A stretch of 64,000 nucleotides of DNA from Planctomycetota bacterium (GTDB lineage Bacteria > Planctomycetota > UBA1135 > UBA2386), in contig JADLFX010000059.1 in the NCBI GenBank assembly GCA_020849665.1, positions 62,001 through 126,000 of the forward strand, given 5' to 3'. Positions 34,278-42,043 of the stretch are shown here, piece by piece. Every line of letters begins with the position of its first letter. Positions within the stretch are counted from its first letter, which is position 1. Position numbers and translations under genes: made by a program. The notes beneath the pieces were generated by a model. The model was given only the letters and a program-made list of their open reading frames with translations. It ran no database searches and had not been told where the DNA came from.

Positions 34278-35366
34278 ATGAAGCCCCGCGACGTTTCCCT
34301 CCTGGCCGGAGTCCTCTCCCTGCTCGTGGCTCTCGGCCTGCTCTTCGTGGGCGGCACGCCCGCCGAGGGCATGGGCGGAGGGCCCGACGCCGGGCCCGAG
34401 GTGAGCGAGGCGCCGGTGCCACCCGCGCCCGCGATCGAGAGCGGCGCCCCGGCCCTCGCGCCCGCCCCCGAGGCCGTCACGGCGGCCCGCGAGTCCGCCG
34501 CGCACACCCGCAGCGACGGCATGGTCCGCGGCCACGTCTCGATCGCGACCAGCGTGTTGAGCCGCCTGGACCTCCTCACCCTGCAGGTGCTCGAGGCACG
34601 CAACGACGACGGCGGGACCGACCCCGCACGCCCCACGTTCACGCTGCAGAAGAGCCTCAAGGTCGATCCACGGCGCACGCCCGAGTTCGTGCTGGACGGG
34701 ATCCCGTTCTCGCCGCACGGCTACTTCGTGTCGGTGTACGCGCCGGGCCTGAACGGCAGCACCCAGCACGTGCGCCTCACCAGCGAGCGGCCGGTCGCCG
34801 ACGTGGTGCTCGGCCTCAGCAGCGGGGTGCCGTACAGCATCCTGGTGCGCGACCAGCTGCAGAACCCGCTGCGCGAGCAGACCGTGCAGATGATTCCGGT
34901 GGGCGAACCCACCGGCCGCGCGATCCTGCAGGGCCAGAGCGACGCCTTCGGCAGCCTCGTGTTCGAGAACGTGCTGCAGGGCGAGTGGAAGATCGCCGTC
35001 GGACCGCCCGGCGCGCCGCTCGGCGAGCCGAGGCGCGTGCAGGTGGTCCCGCCGGCTGGCAGCTACACGCTGCAGAGCACCACGGTCACCGTGGCGCTGG
35101 GCCGCAACCTCGAGGTGCAGGTGTTCGGCCCCTCCGGCCACGGCCTGCAGGAGGTCGAGCTGGAGGTTACGGCCACCGACTCGGTGGCGTTCCGCCGCTA
35201 CGAGGGCCGCACCGACTGGACCGGCAAGCACACCTTCGCGCACCTCCCCGCCGGCACCTACCAGGTGAACGCGCGCCTCGCCGGCCACGGCCGCTGGACC
35301 CGCGTGGTCCGCATCGGCGAGGACAAGAACCCCGACCCTCTGGTGGCACGGCTCTATCCCGAGTGA
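34278..35366 (+). CDS. Membrane-anchored protein with carboxypeptidase-regulatory-like domains
   Basis: 362 aa. One N-terminal helix (LLAGVLSLLVALGLLFVGG) is followed by a Pro/Ala-rich spacer of about 45 residues, then three beta-sandwich-like segments. Repeating patterns are FVLDGIPFSPHGYFVSVYAPG, GSLVFENVLQGEWKIAVGPPG and GKHTFAHLPAGTYQVNARLAG, which match the carboxypeptidase-regulatory/SpaA-like Ig fold. No catalytic residues are visible, so it is probably a binding or structural surface protein. It is divergent from the DUF1800 operon and 34 bp upstream of the fucosidase gene. Confidence 0.6.
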   Translation: MKPRDVSLLAGVLSLLVALGLLFVGGTPAEGMGGGPDAGPEVSEAPVPPAPAIESGAPALAPAPEAVTAARESAAHTRSDGMVRGHVSIATSVLSRLDLLTLQVLEARNDDGGTDPARPTFTLQKSLKVDPRRTPEFVLDGIPFSPHGYFVSVYAPGLNGSTQHVRLTSERPVADVVLGLSSGVPYSILVRDQLQNPLREQTVQMIPVGEPTGRAILQGQSDAFGSLVFENVLQGEWKIAVGPPGAPLGEPRRVQVVPPAGSYTLQSTTVTVALGRNLEVQVFGPSGHGLQEVELEVTATDSVAFRRYEGRTDWTGKHTFAHLPAGTYQVNARLAGHGRWTRVVRIGEDKNPDPLVARLYPE

Positions 35367-35387
35367 GGGCAGGACCGCCGGCGCGGC

Positions 35388-35393
35388 TATCGT
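35388..35393 (+). promoter_or_regulatory. -10-like hexamer 7 nt before the fucosidase ATG
   Basis: TATCGT after GGC, seven nucleotides upstream of the ATG at 35401. The closest spacing of the leaderless-like group. Confidence 0.35.
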
Positions 35394-35400
35394 CGCGCGC

Positions 35401-37446
35401 ATGGTCCCCCTCACCCGCCTCTCCCTGGGGTCGGGCCTCGCGGCCCTGCTCGCCCTGCACGCGCCCGCGCAGCAGCCCGACGCGCGCCTCGACTGGTGGC
35501 GCGAGGCGCGCTTCGGCCTCTTCCTGCACTGGGGCCTCTACGCGATCCCGGCGGGCGAATGGCAGGGCCGCACCGACCACGGCGAGTGGATCCGCGACAC
35601 CGCACGCATCCCCGTGGGCGAGTACGAGCAGCTGCAGGCCCGGTGGAGTCCCGTGCGCTTCGACGCCGATGCGTGGGTGCGCATGGCGAAGGACGCCGGC
35701 ATGCGCTACGTGGTGATCACCACGAAGCACCATGACGGCTTCGCCCTCTTCGACTCGCGGCACACCGGGTGGGATGTCATGGGCACGCCCTGGCGACGCG
35801 ACGTGATGCAGGAGCTGGCCGACGCCTGCCGCCGCCACGGCCTGCGCATCGGCTGGTACCACAGCATCCTCGACTGGCACCACCCCGACTACCTGCCGCG
35901 TCGGCCATGGGAGGCCGGCGCGCGCGGCGCCGAGGGCGCGGAGTTCGCGCGCTATGTCGAGTTCCTGCACGCGCAGGTCACCGAGTTGCTGACACGGTAC
36001 GGCCCGATCGGCGTGATGTGGTTCGACGGCGAGTGGGAGAGCACCTGGACCCACGCCCACGGCAAGGCGCTCTATGAGCTCTGCCGGCGCCTGCAGCCCG
36101 ACGTGATCGTGAACAACCGCGTCGACAAGGGCCGTGCCGGGATGGCCGGGATGACCACCGGCGCCGAGTTCCTGGGCGACTTCGGCACTCCCGAGCAGGA
36201 GGTGCCGGCCACGGGCGTCCCCGGCGTGGACTGGGAGAGCTGCATCACCATGAACCGCCACTGGGGCTGGAACCGCGCCGACACGGCGTGGAAGTCCGAC
36301 CAGGAGCTGATCCGCATGCTGGTCGACATCGCGTCGAAGGGCGGCAACCTGCTGCTGAACATCGGCCCCACCGCAGCGGGCGAGTTCCCCCCGGAATCCG
36401 TGGCCCGCCTGAAGGCGATCGGCGCGTGGATGGCGGCGCATGGCGAGGCGATCCACGGCACCACGGCCAGCCCGTTCGAGGCCCTGCCGTTCGGGCGCTG
36501 CACGGTGCGCACGCGCCGCGGCGCGAGCACGCTCTACCTGCACGTGTTCGAGTGGCCCGCGGACGGGGTGCTGATGGTGCCCGGCCTCGGCAACGAGCTG
36601 CGCGGCGCGCGCCTCCTGGCCGACCCGGACCGCAAGGTCGAAGCCGTGCGCGCCGGCGCCGACGTGCGGGTCCGCATTCCGGGCCCCAGCCCCGACCCCC
36701 GCTGCGCGGTGGTGGCGCTCGAGCTCGCGGGCGCGCCGCTCGTGTACCGCGCGCCGGTCGTGGCGGCGGCGCACGACGAGTTCGTCGACGAGCTGCGCGT
36801 GGAGCTGCGGCCGGGCACGCCGGGCCTGGACGTGCGCTACACCCTCGACGGCAGCGAGCCGGGGCCCGGATCCCCGCGCGCCAACGAACCGCTCGTCCTG
36901 CGCGACACGGCCACCGTGCGCACGCGCACCTTCGCGGGCGACACGGCGCGCAGCGCCGTGGTCACGCGCACCTTCACCAGGGTCCGGCCGTGGCCTGCCG
37001 CCGGGGCGGCGGACACCGAGCCGGGATTGCACCTGCGCGTGCAGAAGGGCGCGTTCGCCCGCATCCCCGACCTGACGCCGCTGGCCGCGCTGCAGGCGGT
37101 GGCGGCGGCCGCGCCCGAGGTGCCCGCGACGTTCCGCGAGGAGGACGTGCTGCACCTCTACGAAGGGTTCCTCGCCATCCAGCGGGACGGCCTGCACGAG
37201 TTCGCGCTCACCTCCGACGACGGCTCCCGGCTCTGGATCGACGACCGGCTCGTGGTCGACCACGACGGAGCGCATGGCCCGCAGGAGCGGCGTGGCTTCG
37301 CGCCCCTGGCCCAGGGTCTGCACCGCGTGCGTATCGCGTGGTTCAACCGCACCGGCGGCGCCCTCCTCCGCGTGCACAGTGGCCTGGCCGGTGCCGCCCT
37401 CGCGCCCGTGCCGTTGGAGGCGTGGCGGCGCCCGCGATCGCGCTGA
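35401..37446 (+). CDS. Alpha-L-fucosidase (GH29) with C-terminal accessory domains
   Basis: 681 aa. A signal peptide (about 22 residues, ending APAQQ) precedes the GH29 barrel (about 30-340): FGLFLHWGLYAIPAGEW, DAGMRYVVITTKHHDGFALF, IGWYHSILDWHHPDY, and IGVMWFDGEWE with the likely nucleophile Asp near 208. LDIASKGGN-type ILVDIASKGGNLLLNIGPTAAG closes the domain. Residues about 460-520 (ELRPGTPGLDVRYTLDGSEPGPGSP) are a chitobiase-like C-terminal domain, and about 590-670 (EGFLAIQRDGLHEFALTSDDGSRLWIDD) are PA14-like. It would remove terminal fucose from algal or mucin-like glycans outside the cell. Start context is the ATG at 35401 with TATCGT just upstream. Confidence 0.9.
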   Translation: MVPLTRLSLGSGLAALLALHAPAQQPDARLDWWREARFGLFLHWGLYAIPAGEWQGRTDHGEWIRDTARIPVGEYEQLQARWSPVRFDADAWVRMAKDAGMRYVVITTKHHDGFALFDSRHTGWDVMGTPWRRDVMQELADACRRHGLRIGWYHSILDWHHPDYLPRRPWEAGARGAEGAEFARYVEFLHAQVTELLTRYGPIGVMWFDGEWESTWTHAHGKALYELCRRLQPDVIVNNRVDKGRAGMAGMTTGAEFLGDFGTPEQEVPATGVPGVDWESCITMNRHWGWNRADTAWKSDQELIRMLVDIASKGGNLLLNIGPTAAGEFPPESVARLKAIGAWMAAHGEAIHGTTASPFEALPFGRCTVRTRRGASTLYLHVFEWPADGVLMVPGLGNELRGARLLADPDRKVEAVRAGADVRVRIPGPSPDPRCAVVALELAGAPLVYRAPVVAAAHDEFVDELRVELRPGTPGLDVRYTLDGSEPGPGSPRANEPLVLRDTATVRTRTFAGDTARSAVVTRTFTRVRPWPAAGAADTEPGLHLRVQKGAFARIPDLTPLAALQAVAAAAPEVPATFREEDVLHLYEGFLAIQRDGLHEFALTSDDGSRLWIDDRLVVDHDGAHGPQERRGFAPLAQGLHRVRIAWFNRTGGALLRVHSGLAGAALAPVPLEAWRRPRSR

Positions 37447-37601
37447 GCGCGGGCCGCGCGGAGCCGGCGCCCATGGCCTCCCCGCGCCGGCCGCAGCCGG
37501 GGCCCGCGCTCGGGACGCGGGCGCAGGACCACGCCGCTCCACGGAAGGCCCGCGCCGCGCGATGATTCGCGCCATTCGCCGCCCGGGGCCCGGCGCGGCT
37601 C

Positions 37602-37607
37602 TATAAC
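37602..37607 (+). promoter_or_regulatory. -10-like hexamer 9 nt before the FabZ-like gene
   Basis: TATAAC in CTCTATAACC, nine nucleotides before the ATG at 37617. It is one of the most consensus-like AT islands in the window. Confidence 0.4.
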
Positions 37608-37616
37608 CTTCCCGCC

Positions 37617-38093
37617 ATGGCCGTTCCCCTGATCGATTTCACGACCCTCGACCTCACGCGGAACGTCCTGCCCGAAGCCGAACTGCGCACGCTGCTCCCG
37701 CACCGGCACGAGTTCCAGCTCATCGACGGCGTCTGCCACCTCGACATCGAGAAGCACGAGCTGATCGCCTACAAGGACTGGGACGAGAACGCGTGGTGGG
37801 CGCGCGGCCACATCCCCGGCCGGCCGCTGATGCCCGGGGTGCTCATGTGCGAGGGCGCGGCGCAGGCGGCTTCGCTGCTGATCAAGAAGCGCCAGGGCTG
37901 GGGCGGCGACAAGTTCATCGGCCTGGGGGGCCTCGACAACGTGCGCTTCCGCGGTCAGGTCGTCCCTCCCGCCCGCTGCTACTTCGTGACCCGCGGCGGC
38001 GTGATCAGCAGCCGGCTCGCGAAGTACCCCGCGCAGTGCGTGGTGGACGGCAAGGTCTGCCTGGAGATGGAGCTGCTCGGCGTCCTGCTGTGA
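37617..38093 (+). CDS. FabZ/FabA-like 3-hydroxyacyl-ACP dehydratase
   Basis: 158 aa hot-dog fold protein. The N-terminal LLPHRHEFQLIDGV block and the catalytic GHIPGRPLMPGVLMCEGAAQ (His near residue 63, Glu near residue 79) are the FabZ signatures. It dehydrates beta-hydroxyacyl-ACP in fatty-acid elongation, or plays a similar role in a specialised lipid pathway, since no other fab gene is close. Length is normal for FabZ. The ATG at 37617 sits nine bases after a -10-like TATAAC, suggesting a leaderless transcript. Cytoplasmic. Confidence 0.8.
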   Translation: MAVPLIDFTTLDLTRNVLPEAELRTLLPHRHEFQLIDGVCHLDIEKHELIAYKDWDENAWWARGHIPGRPLMPGVLMCEGAAQAASLLIKKRQGWGGDKFIGLGGLDNVRFRGQVVPPARCYFVTRGGVISSRLAKYPAQCVVDGKVCLEMELLGVLL

Positions 38094-38178
38094 GCCACGG
38101 GCGCACGGCAGCGCGGTCGAGGTCCATGCCCGGCACGGGGTCCCCGTCCCGCCGCCGCGGCGACGGCGCGGAGCGCGT

Positions 38179-40119
38179 GTGCGCGTAGGGCCGCCGGCGG
38201 GGGCCACGCCGTGCGCGGCTGCGGGCGGATCGATCGATCCGCGTGCGCTGCTCCTGCTCGGCTTCGTCGCGGCGGCCCTGTGGTTTCCAGTGCAGTCGTG
38301 GTGGCAGAGCGACGACTTCATCGCCCTGCACTACGCGCAGGATCTGCGCCGCGCGCTCTCCGACTTCGCCGGCAACCAGTACGGGCTCGAAGGCATGGTC
38401 TGGTTCTACCGGCCTCTCGTCACGCTCAGCTTCTGGCTGGACGCGCAGCTCGGCGGTGGCGACCCGTTCGTGGCGCACCTCGGCAACGCGCTCGTGCACG
38501 GCGTGGATGCGGTGCTCGTTGCGGTCGTGGCCAACCGCGCGCTGGAACCCGGCGCGGCACTGCGGGCCGGACTCGTGTGGGCGCTCTCCCCCAGCCACGC
38601 GGGCGCGGTGACCTGGGCCGTCGGGCGGGTCGATGGCCATGCCACGGCGTGGATCCTGCTGGCCACGCTCTGCCTGCTGCGCTGGCAGGAGGGGCGCACG
38701 CGCACCCGGCTCCCGGCCCTGGCCTGCGCGGCGCTGGCACTGGGCACCAAGGAAGTGGCGCTGGTCCTGCCGGGCATCGCGGCCGTCCTCGGCTTCGCGC
38801 GGGGACCGGCCGGCTCCCGCGTGCGCGCGGCGCTGGCGGCGGCCTGGCCGCTGGCAGCCCTCGTGGCCGGGTACCTGGCATGGCGCTACGCGCTCTTCGG
38901 CCGGGTGCTCGGCGGCTACGAAGGGACGGCGCCGGGCGCCGGGGCGACGCTGGTCGGGCTCGGCGTGTGGGTGGCCCGGCTGCTCGACCCCTTCCTCCTC
39001 GCGCCGCCGGGCGAACACGCGCTGCTGCGCTGGCTGCTGATCGGCGTGGGGGCGCTGCCGACCGTGCTGGCGGGGCGGGCCCTGGCGCGCGCGCGGCGCG
39101 GCGGACTGGTCGTGGTTCTTGGCGTGCTCTTCCTCGGCGCCTGCCTGCCGCTCGTGCCCTTCCTCGCGGCCACCGGCGAGGTGCGCAACGCCCGCTACTT
39201 CTACCTGCCCTTCGCGGCCCTGGCCGTGGCCGTGGCCGCGGCCGGCCGGCGCGTCACGATCCTCTGGCTCGCGGCCGCGGCGCTGCCGTGGCTGGGCACG
39301 TGGTTCACGCACCAGCGCGCGTTCGCCGCGGCGCGCGACCACCACATCGCGCTGCGCGACCACGCCGCGACCCTCGACGACGGGCCGCTCTTCGTGCAAG
39401 GCCTGCCGCTGCAGGACGAGACGCGCTCCGCGCTGCTCTTCCACCTGGGCGTCGATCGGCTGCTGCAGCCGCCGTTCGCCGGCGGCCGCCATGTGGTGCA
39501 TGCGCTGCGGCCCCTTGATCCGCGACCGGGCGTGTTCGCCCTGGGCACCCCCTGGCTGCAGGAAGGCTCCGGCGAGGGAACCCAGGGTGGCCTGCCGTTC
39601 GGACGAACGCTCACGCTGATCCGCGCCAAGGGACGCATCACCGCCCTGCCCGTGCCGCCCCTGCAGCTGCCCGAGCTCGTGGCGCACTACGAGGGTCCGG
39701 CGATCCTGGACGGGCAGGCGCTCCTCGATCTGCATGCCGGCCGGGCCGCGGCGTGGCTGCGATTCCCCGGCGGCGCCGCGCCGCGCTACCGGCTCACCCT
39801 GCTCACCGCCAGCGGCACGCTCAGCGCGGTGGTCGCCAACGAGGCGCCCCCGGGCGCTCCCGACGGCGCGGTCGCGGTCGCGAGCCTGCTGACGTCCCGC
39901 TACGCCGACCCGGCCGTGGGCGACGCGTTCGTGGCCCTGGCCCTGCGCCAGCCCGCGACCCTCGATCTCGACCCGGCGTTCCCGGTCCTGGCGGAGGCCG
40001 GTGCGGGCGAGGGAGCGGAGTTCCGCCCGCGCGCCGCCAACCGCACGCCCCTGCGGCTCGCCTTCGGCCGTGACTACGCCGAATGGGCCGCGGGCCGGGT
40101 CGCGCCGCGACCGCGTTGA
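38179..40119 (+). CDS. Polytopic membrane protein, GT-C-like glycosyltransferase candidate
   Basis: 646 aa. The first 400 residues contain about nine to ten membrane helices. The early loop QSWWQSDDFIALHYAQDLRR holds paired acids (DD) after the first helix, the placement of the catalytic Asp in GT-C fold enzymes that use lipid-linked sugars (PMT/GT39/GT83 type). ALSPSHAGAVTWAVGRVDGHATAW is a typical following segment. The last 230 residues are soluble and unrecognised. Starts at a GTG. I infer a glycosyl-transfer or surface polysaccharide role from topology; the substrate is unknown and another function remains possible. Confidence 0.55.
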   Translation: MRVGPPAGATPCAAAGGSIDPRALLLLGFVAAALWFPVQSWWQSDDFIALHYAQDLRRALSDFAGNQYGLEGMVWFYRPLVTLSFWLDAQLGGGDPFVAHLGNALVHGVDAVLVAVVANRALEPGAALRAGLVWALSPSHAGAVTWAVGRVDGHATAWILLATLCLLRWQEGRTRTRLPALACAALALGTKEVALVLPGIAAVLGFARGPAGSRVRAALAAAWPLAALVAGYLAWRYALFGRVLGGYEGTAPGAGATLVGLGVWVARLLDPFLLAPPGEHALLRWLLIGVGALPTVLAGRALARARRGGLVVVLGVLFLGACLPLVPFLAATGEVRNARYFYLPFAALAVAVAAAGRRVTILWLAAAALPWLGTWFTHQRAFAAARDHHIALRDHAATLDDGPLFVQGLPLQDETRSALLFHLGVDRLLQPPFAGGRHVVHALRPLDPRPGVFALGTPWLQEGSGEGTQGGLPFGRTLTLIRAKGRITALPVPPLQLPELVAHYEGPAILDGQALLDLHAGRAAAWLRFPGGAAPRYRLTLLTASGTLSAVVANEAPPGAPDGAVAVASLLTSRYADPAVGDAFVALALRQPATLDLDPAFPVLAEAGAGEGAEFRPRAANRTPLRLAFGRDYAEWAAGRVAPRPR

Positions 40120-40266
40120 GAGCCCGAGGCACCGTCCCGGAACGAGGCACCGGCGCGGCGCGACGCTCCCGACTTGAGTCTGCGGATCGGGCCGCGCCAT
40201 GGACCAGTGCGGTGTCCCACGCCGGGAAACGCGGCGCCCCTGCCGATCCTCGGGTGGGAGAGAACC

Positions 40267-40944
40267 ATGCAAGCGCACCGCACCTCGAGTGGCTTCACCC
40301 TGCTGGAGCTGATGATCGTGACCGCGATCCTGGCGATCCTCGCCAGCATCGCCGTGCCCAACTTCGCCAGCAGCCGCAGCAGCGCCAACGAGACCGCGGC
40401 GGTGCAGACCCTGCGCTCGCTGGCCAGCGCGCAGATCGCCTTCAAGAGCCAGCAGGTGGTCGACGCCAACGGCAACGGCGTGGCCGAGTTCGCCACGATC
40501 CTCGAGCTGACCGGCGACAACGCGGTGCGCGGCGGCACCGAACGCCTGAGCCCGGGGCTCCTGCCCCGTTCGTTCTCGGGTGTCGACGCCGCCGGGCGGC
40601 TCTCGCAGCGCGGCTACCACTTCGCCCTCTACCTGCCCGACGCGGCCGGCACCGGCCTCGGCGAGACGGCGGCCAACCTGGGCAACATCGCCCCCAGCCT
40701 GGCCGAGAGCTTCTGGACCTGCCTGGCGTGGCCGGCGCTGCACGGCGTGAGCGGCAACAGCACGTTCTTCGTCAACCAGCAGGGCGAGATCCTGAAGGCT
40801 CCGCAGGCCACCTACTCGGGCCTCAGCTCGATCCCGCCGGCGGGGGCGGCGCTGCTGGGCGTCGCGCCGACGATCATCGTCAGCCAGAGCCTGGCCTCGG
40901 GGCAGGTCGGCGCGGACGGCAACCGCTGGCTCCCGGTCCACTGA
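40267..40944 (+). CDS. Prepilin-like protein with N-methylation motif, copy 1
   Basis: 225 aa. The class III leader is short: after SSG comes FTLLELMIVTAILAILASI, with the peptidase site between Gly and Phe and the conserved Glu five residues in. The body carries FALYLPDAAGTGLG, FWTCLAWP and FFVNQQGEILKAPQATYSGL, closely matched in the next gene. A GGGAGAG stretch at 40256-40262 just before the ATG is a reasonable ribosome binding site. It is probably a type II secretion pseudopilin or a type IV pilin-like fibre subunit. No GspD-F or prepilin peptidase gene is in the window. Confidence 0.8.
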   Translation: MQAHRTSSGFTLLELMIVTAILAILASIAVPNFASSRSSANETAAVQTLRSLASAQIAFKSQQVVDANGNGVAEFATILELTGDNAVRGGTERLSPGLLPRSFSGVDAAGRLSQRGYHFALYLPDAAGTGLGETAANLGNIAPSLAESFWTCLAWPALHGVSGNSTFFVNQQGEILKAPQATYSGLSSIPPAGAALLGVAPTIIVSQSLASGQVGADGNRWLPVH

Positions 40945-41093
40945 CCCGCGCGGGGCGGACTCACCGTCCCCCGTACGCCGCCGCCACGCCGTTCGCATGG
41001 GCGGCTCGGGGTCGCGCCCGCCTCCGGGCCGGATTCCGCAACAAGGCCGGAGGCCAGGTTGCCGATCCACGATCCGGCGTTCTGCCGATTCCC

Positions 41094-41780
41094 ATGGCGC
41101 GGCCCCATCCATCGACCCGCTTGCAGGGGTTCACCCTGATCGAGGTTCTGATCGTCTGCGCCATCATCGCGATCCTGGCTGGAATCGCGGTGCCGCGCTT
41201 CTGGAGCTACAAGCTGATCTCCAACGAGGGCGCGGTGATCGCCACGCTGCGCACGGTGGCCACGGCGCAGGCCCAGTTCCGCACCATGCAGCTGGTGGAC
41301 AGCGACGGCGACTCCGGATTCGAGTACGGGACGCTGCTCGAGCTGGTCGGCAAGCGCAACCTGCGCGGCACGAGCAGCGTGCTCGTGCCACCCCTCCTGG
41401 CCGCGTCGTTCGGGATGGTCGACTCCAACGGCCGCATGATGCGCCACGGCTACTACTTCGCCCTCTACCTGCCCGACCCGGCGGGCAACGGGCTGCCCGA
41501 CACCATCACGAACCTGCCGAACATCAGCCCCCGGCTGGCGGAGAACTACTGGGCCATGGTGGCCTGGCCGGTGCAGCAAGGCGTGACCGGACAGGCCACC
41601 TACTTCGTGAACCAGGGCGGCGACATCGTGAAGGCCCCCAAGGCCAACTACTCGGGCCTCGCACGCATCCCACAACCGGGCTGCGCCCTCCAGGGCGTAC
41701 CTGCCAACCGCGTCGACTCCTACCGCGTGGCCACGCCCGGCCTGGGCGCGGACGGGAACACCTGGTACCACGCCAGGTGA
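41094..41780 (+). CDS. Prepilin-like protein with N-methylation motif, copy 2
   Basis: 228 aa paralogue of the preceding gene. The leader ends LQG, followed by FTLIEVLIVCAIIAILAGI with the same Gly-Phe cleavage site and Glu at +5. Body landmarks match copy 1: YYFALYLPDPAGNGLP, YWAMVAWPVQQGVTGQATYFVNQGG and IVKAPKANYSGLARIP. A new Cys pair is absent. The ATG at 41094 is used; the frame is open upstream, where only Arg/Ala-rich sequence is read. Tandem duplication in place suggests two subunits of one fibre. Confidence 0.78.
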   Translation: MARPHPSTRLQGFTLIEVLIVCAIIAILAGIAVPRFWSYKLISNEGAVIATLRTVATAQAQFRTMQLVDSDGDSGFEYGTLLELVGKRNLRGTSSVLVPPLLAASFGMVDSNGRMMRHGYYFALYLPDPAGNGLPDTITNLPNISPRLAENYWAMVAWPVQQGVTGQATYFVNQGGDIVKAPKANYSGLARIPQPGCALQGVPANRVDSYRVATPGLGADGNTWYHAR

Positions 41781-41891
41781 ACGCATCCGGCGCTGTGGCG
41801 CCCGGGCGATCGGCCCACGCTCGCCCGCGGCGGCGCGGATCGGGACGCGGCGCGCCGGCTGCCGGTGAGGCCGCCGCGGCGCGCCGCGCAC

Positions 41892-41979
41892 TGGTGCCCA
41901 GGAGAGGACTTGAACCTCCATGCCCTTGACGGGCGCCAGCCCCTCAAGCTGGTGCGTCTGCCAATTCCGCCACCTGGGC
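41892..41979 (-). tRNA. tRNA-Leu (anticodon GAG)
   Basis: Minus-strand tRNA with the 3' CCA encoded (41892-41894). The acceptor stem pairs GCCCAGG (5') with CCTGGGC. The anticodon stem is CCAGC/GCTGG around TTGAGGG, so the anticodon GAG is complementary to 41943-41945. There is a long variable arm with a GCCC/GGGC stem, typical of leucine tRNAs, and the T loop reads GTTCAAGTC. It reads CUC codons (and CUU by wobble), which should be abundant in such GC-rich DNA. Confidence 0.95.
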
Positions 41980-42043
41980 GCTTCTAGGAAGGGCGCCGAA
42001 GGCTAGCCGGGTCCCCGAGGGAATCAAGGGCGGGGGACGGAGC

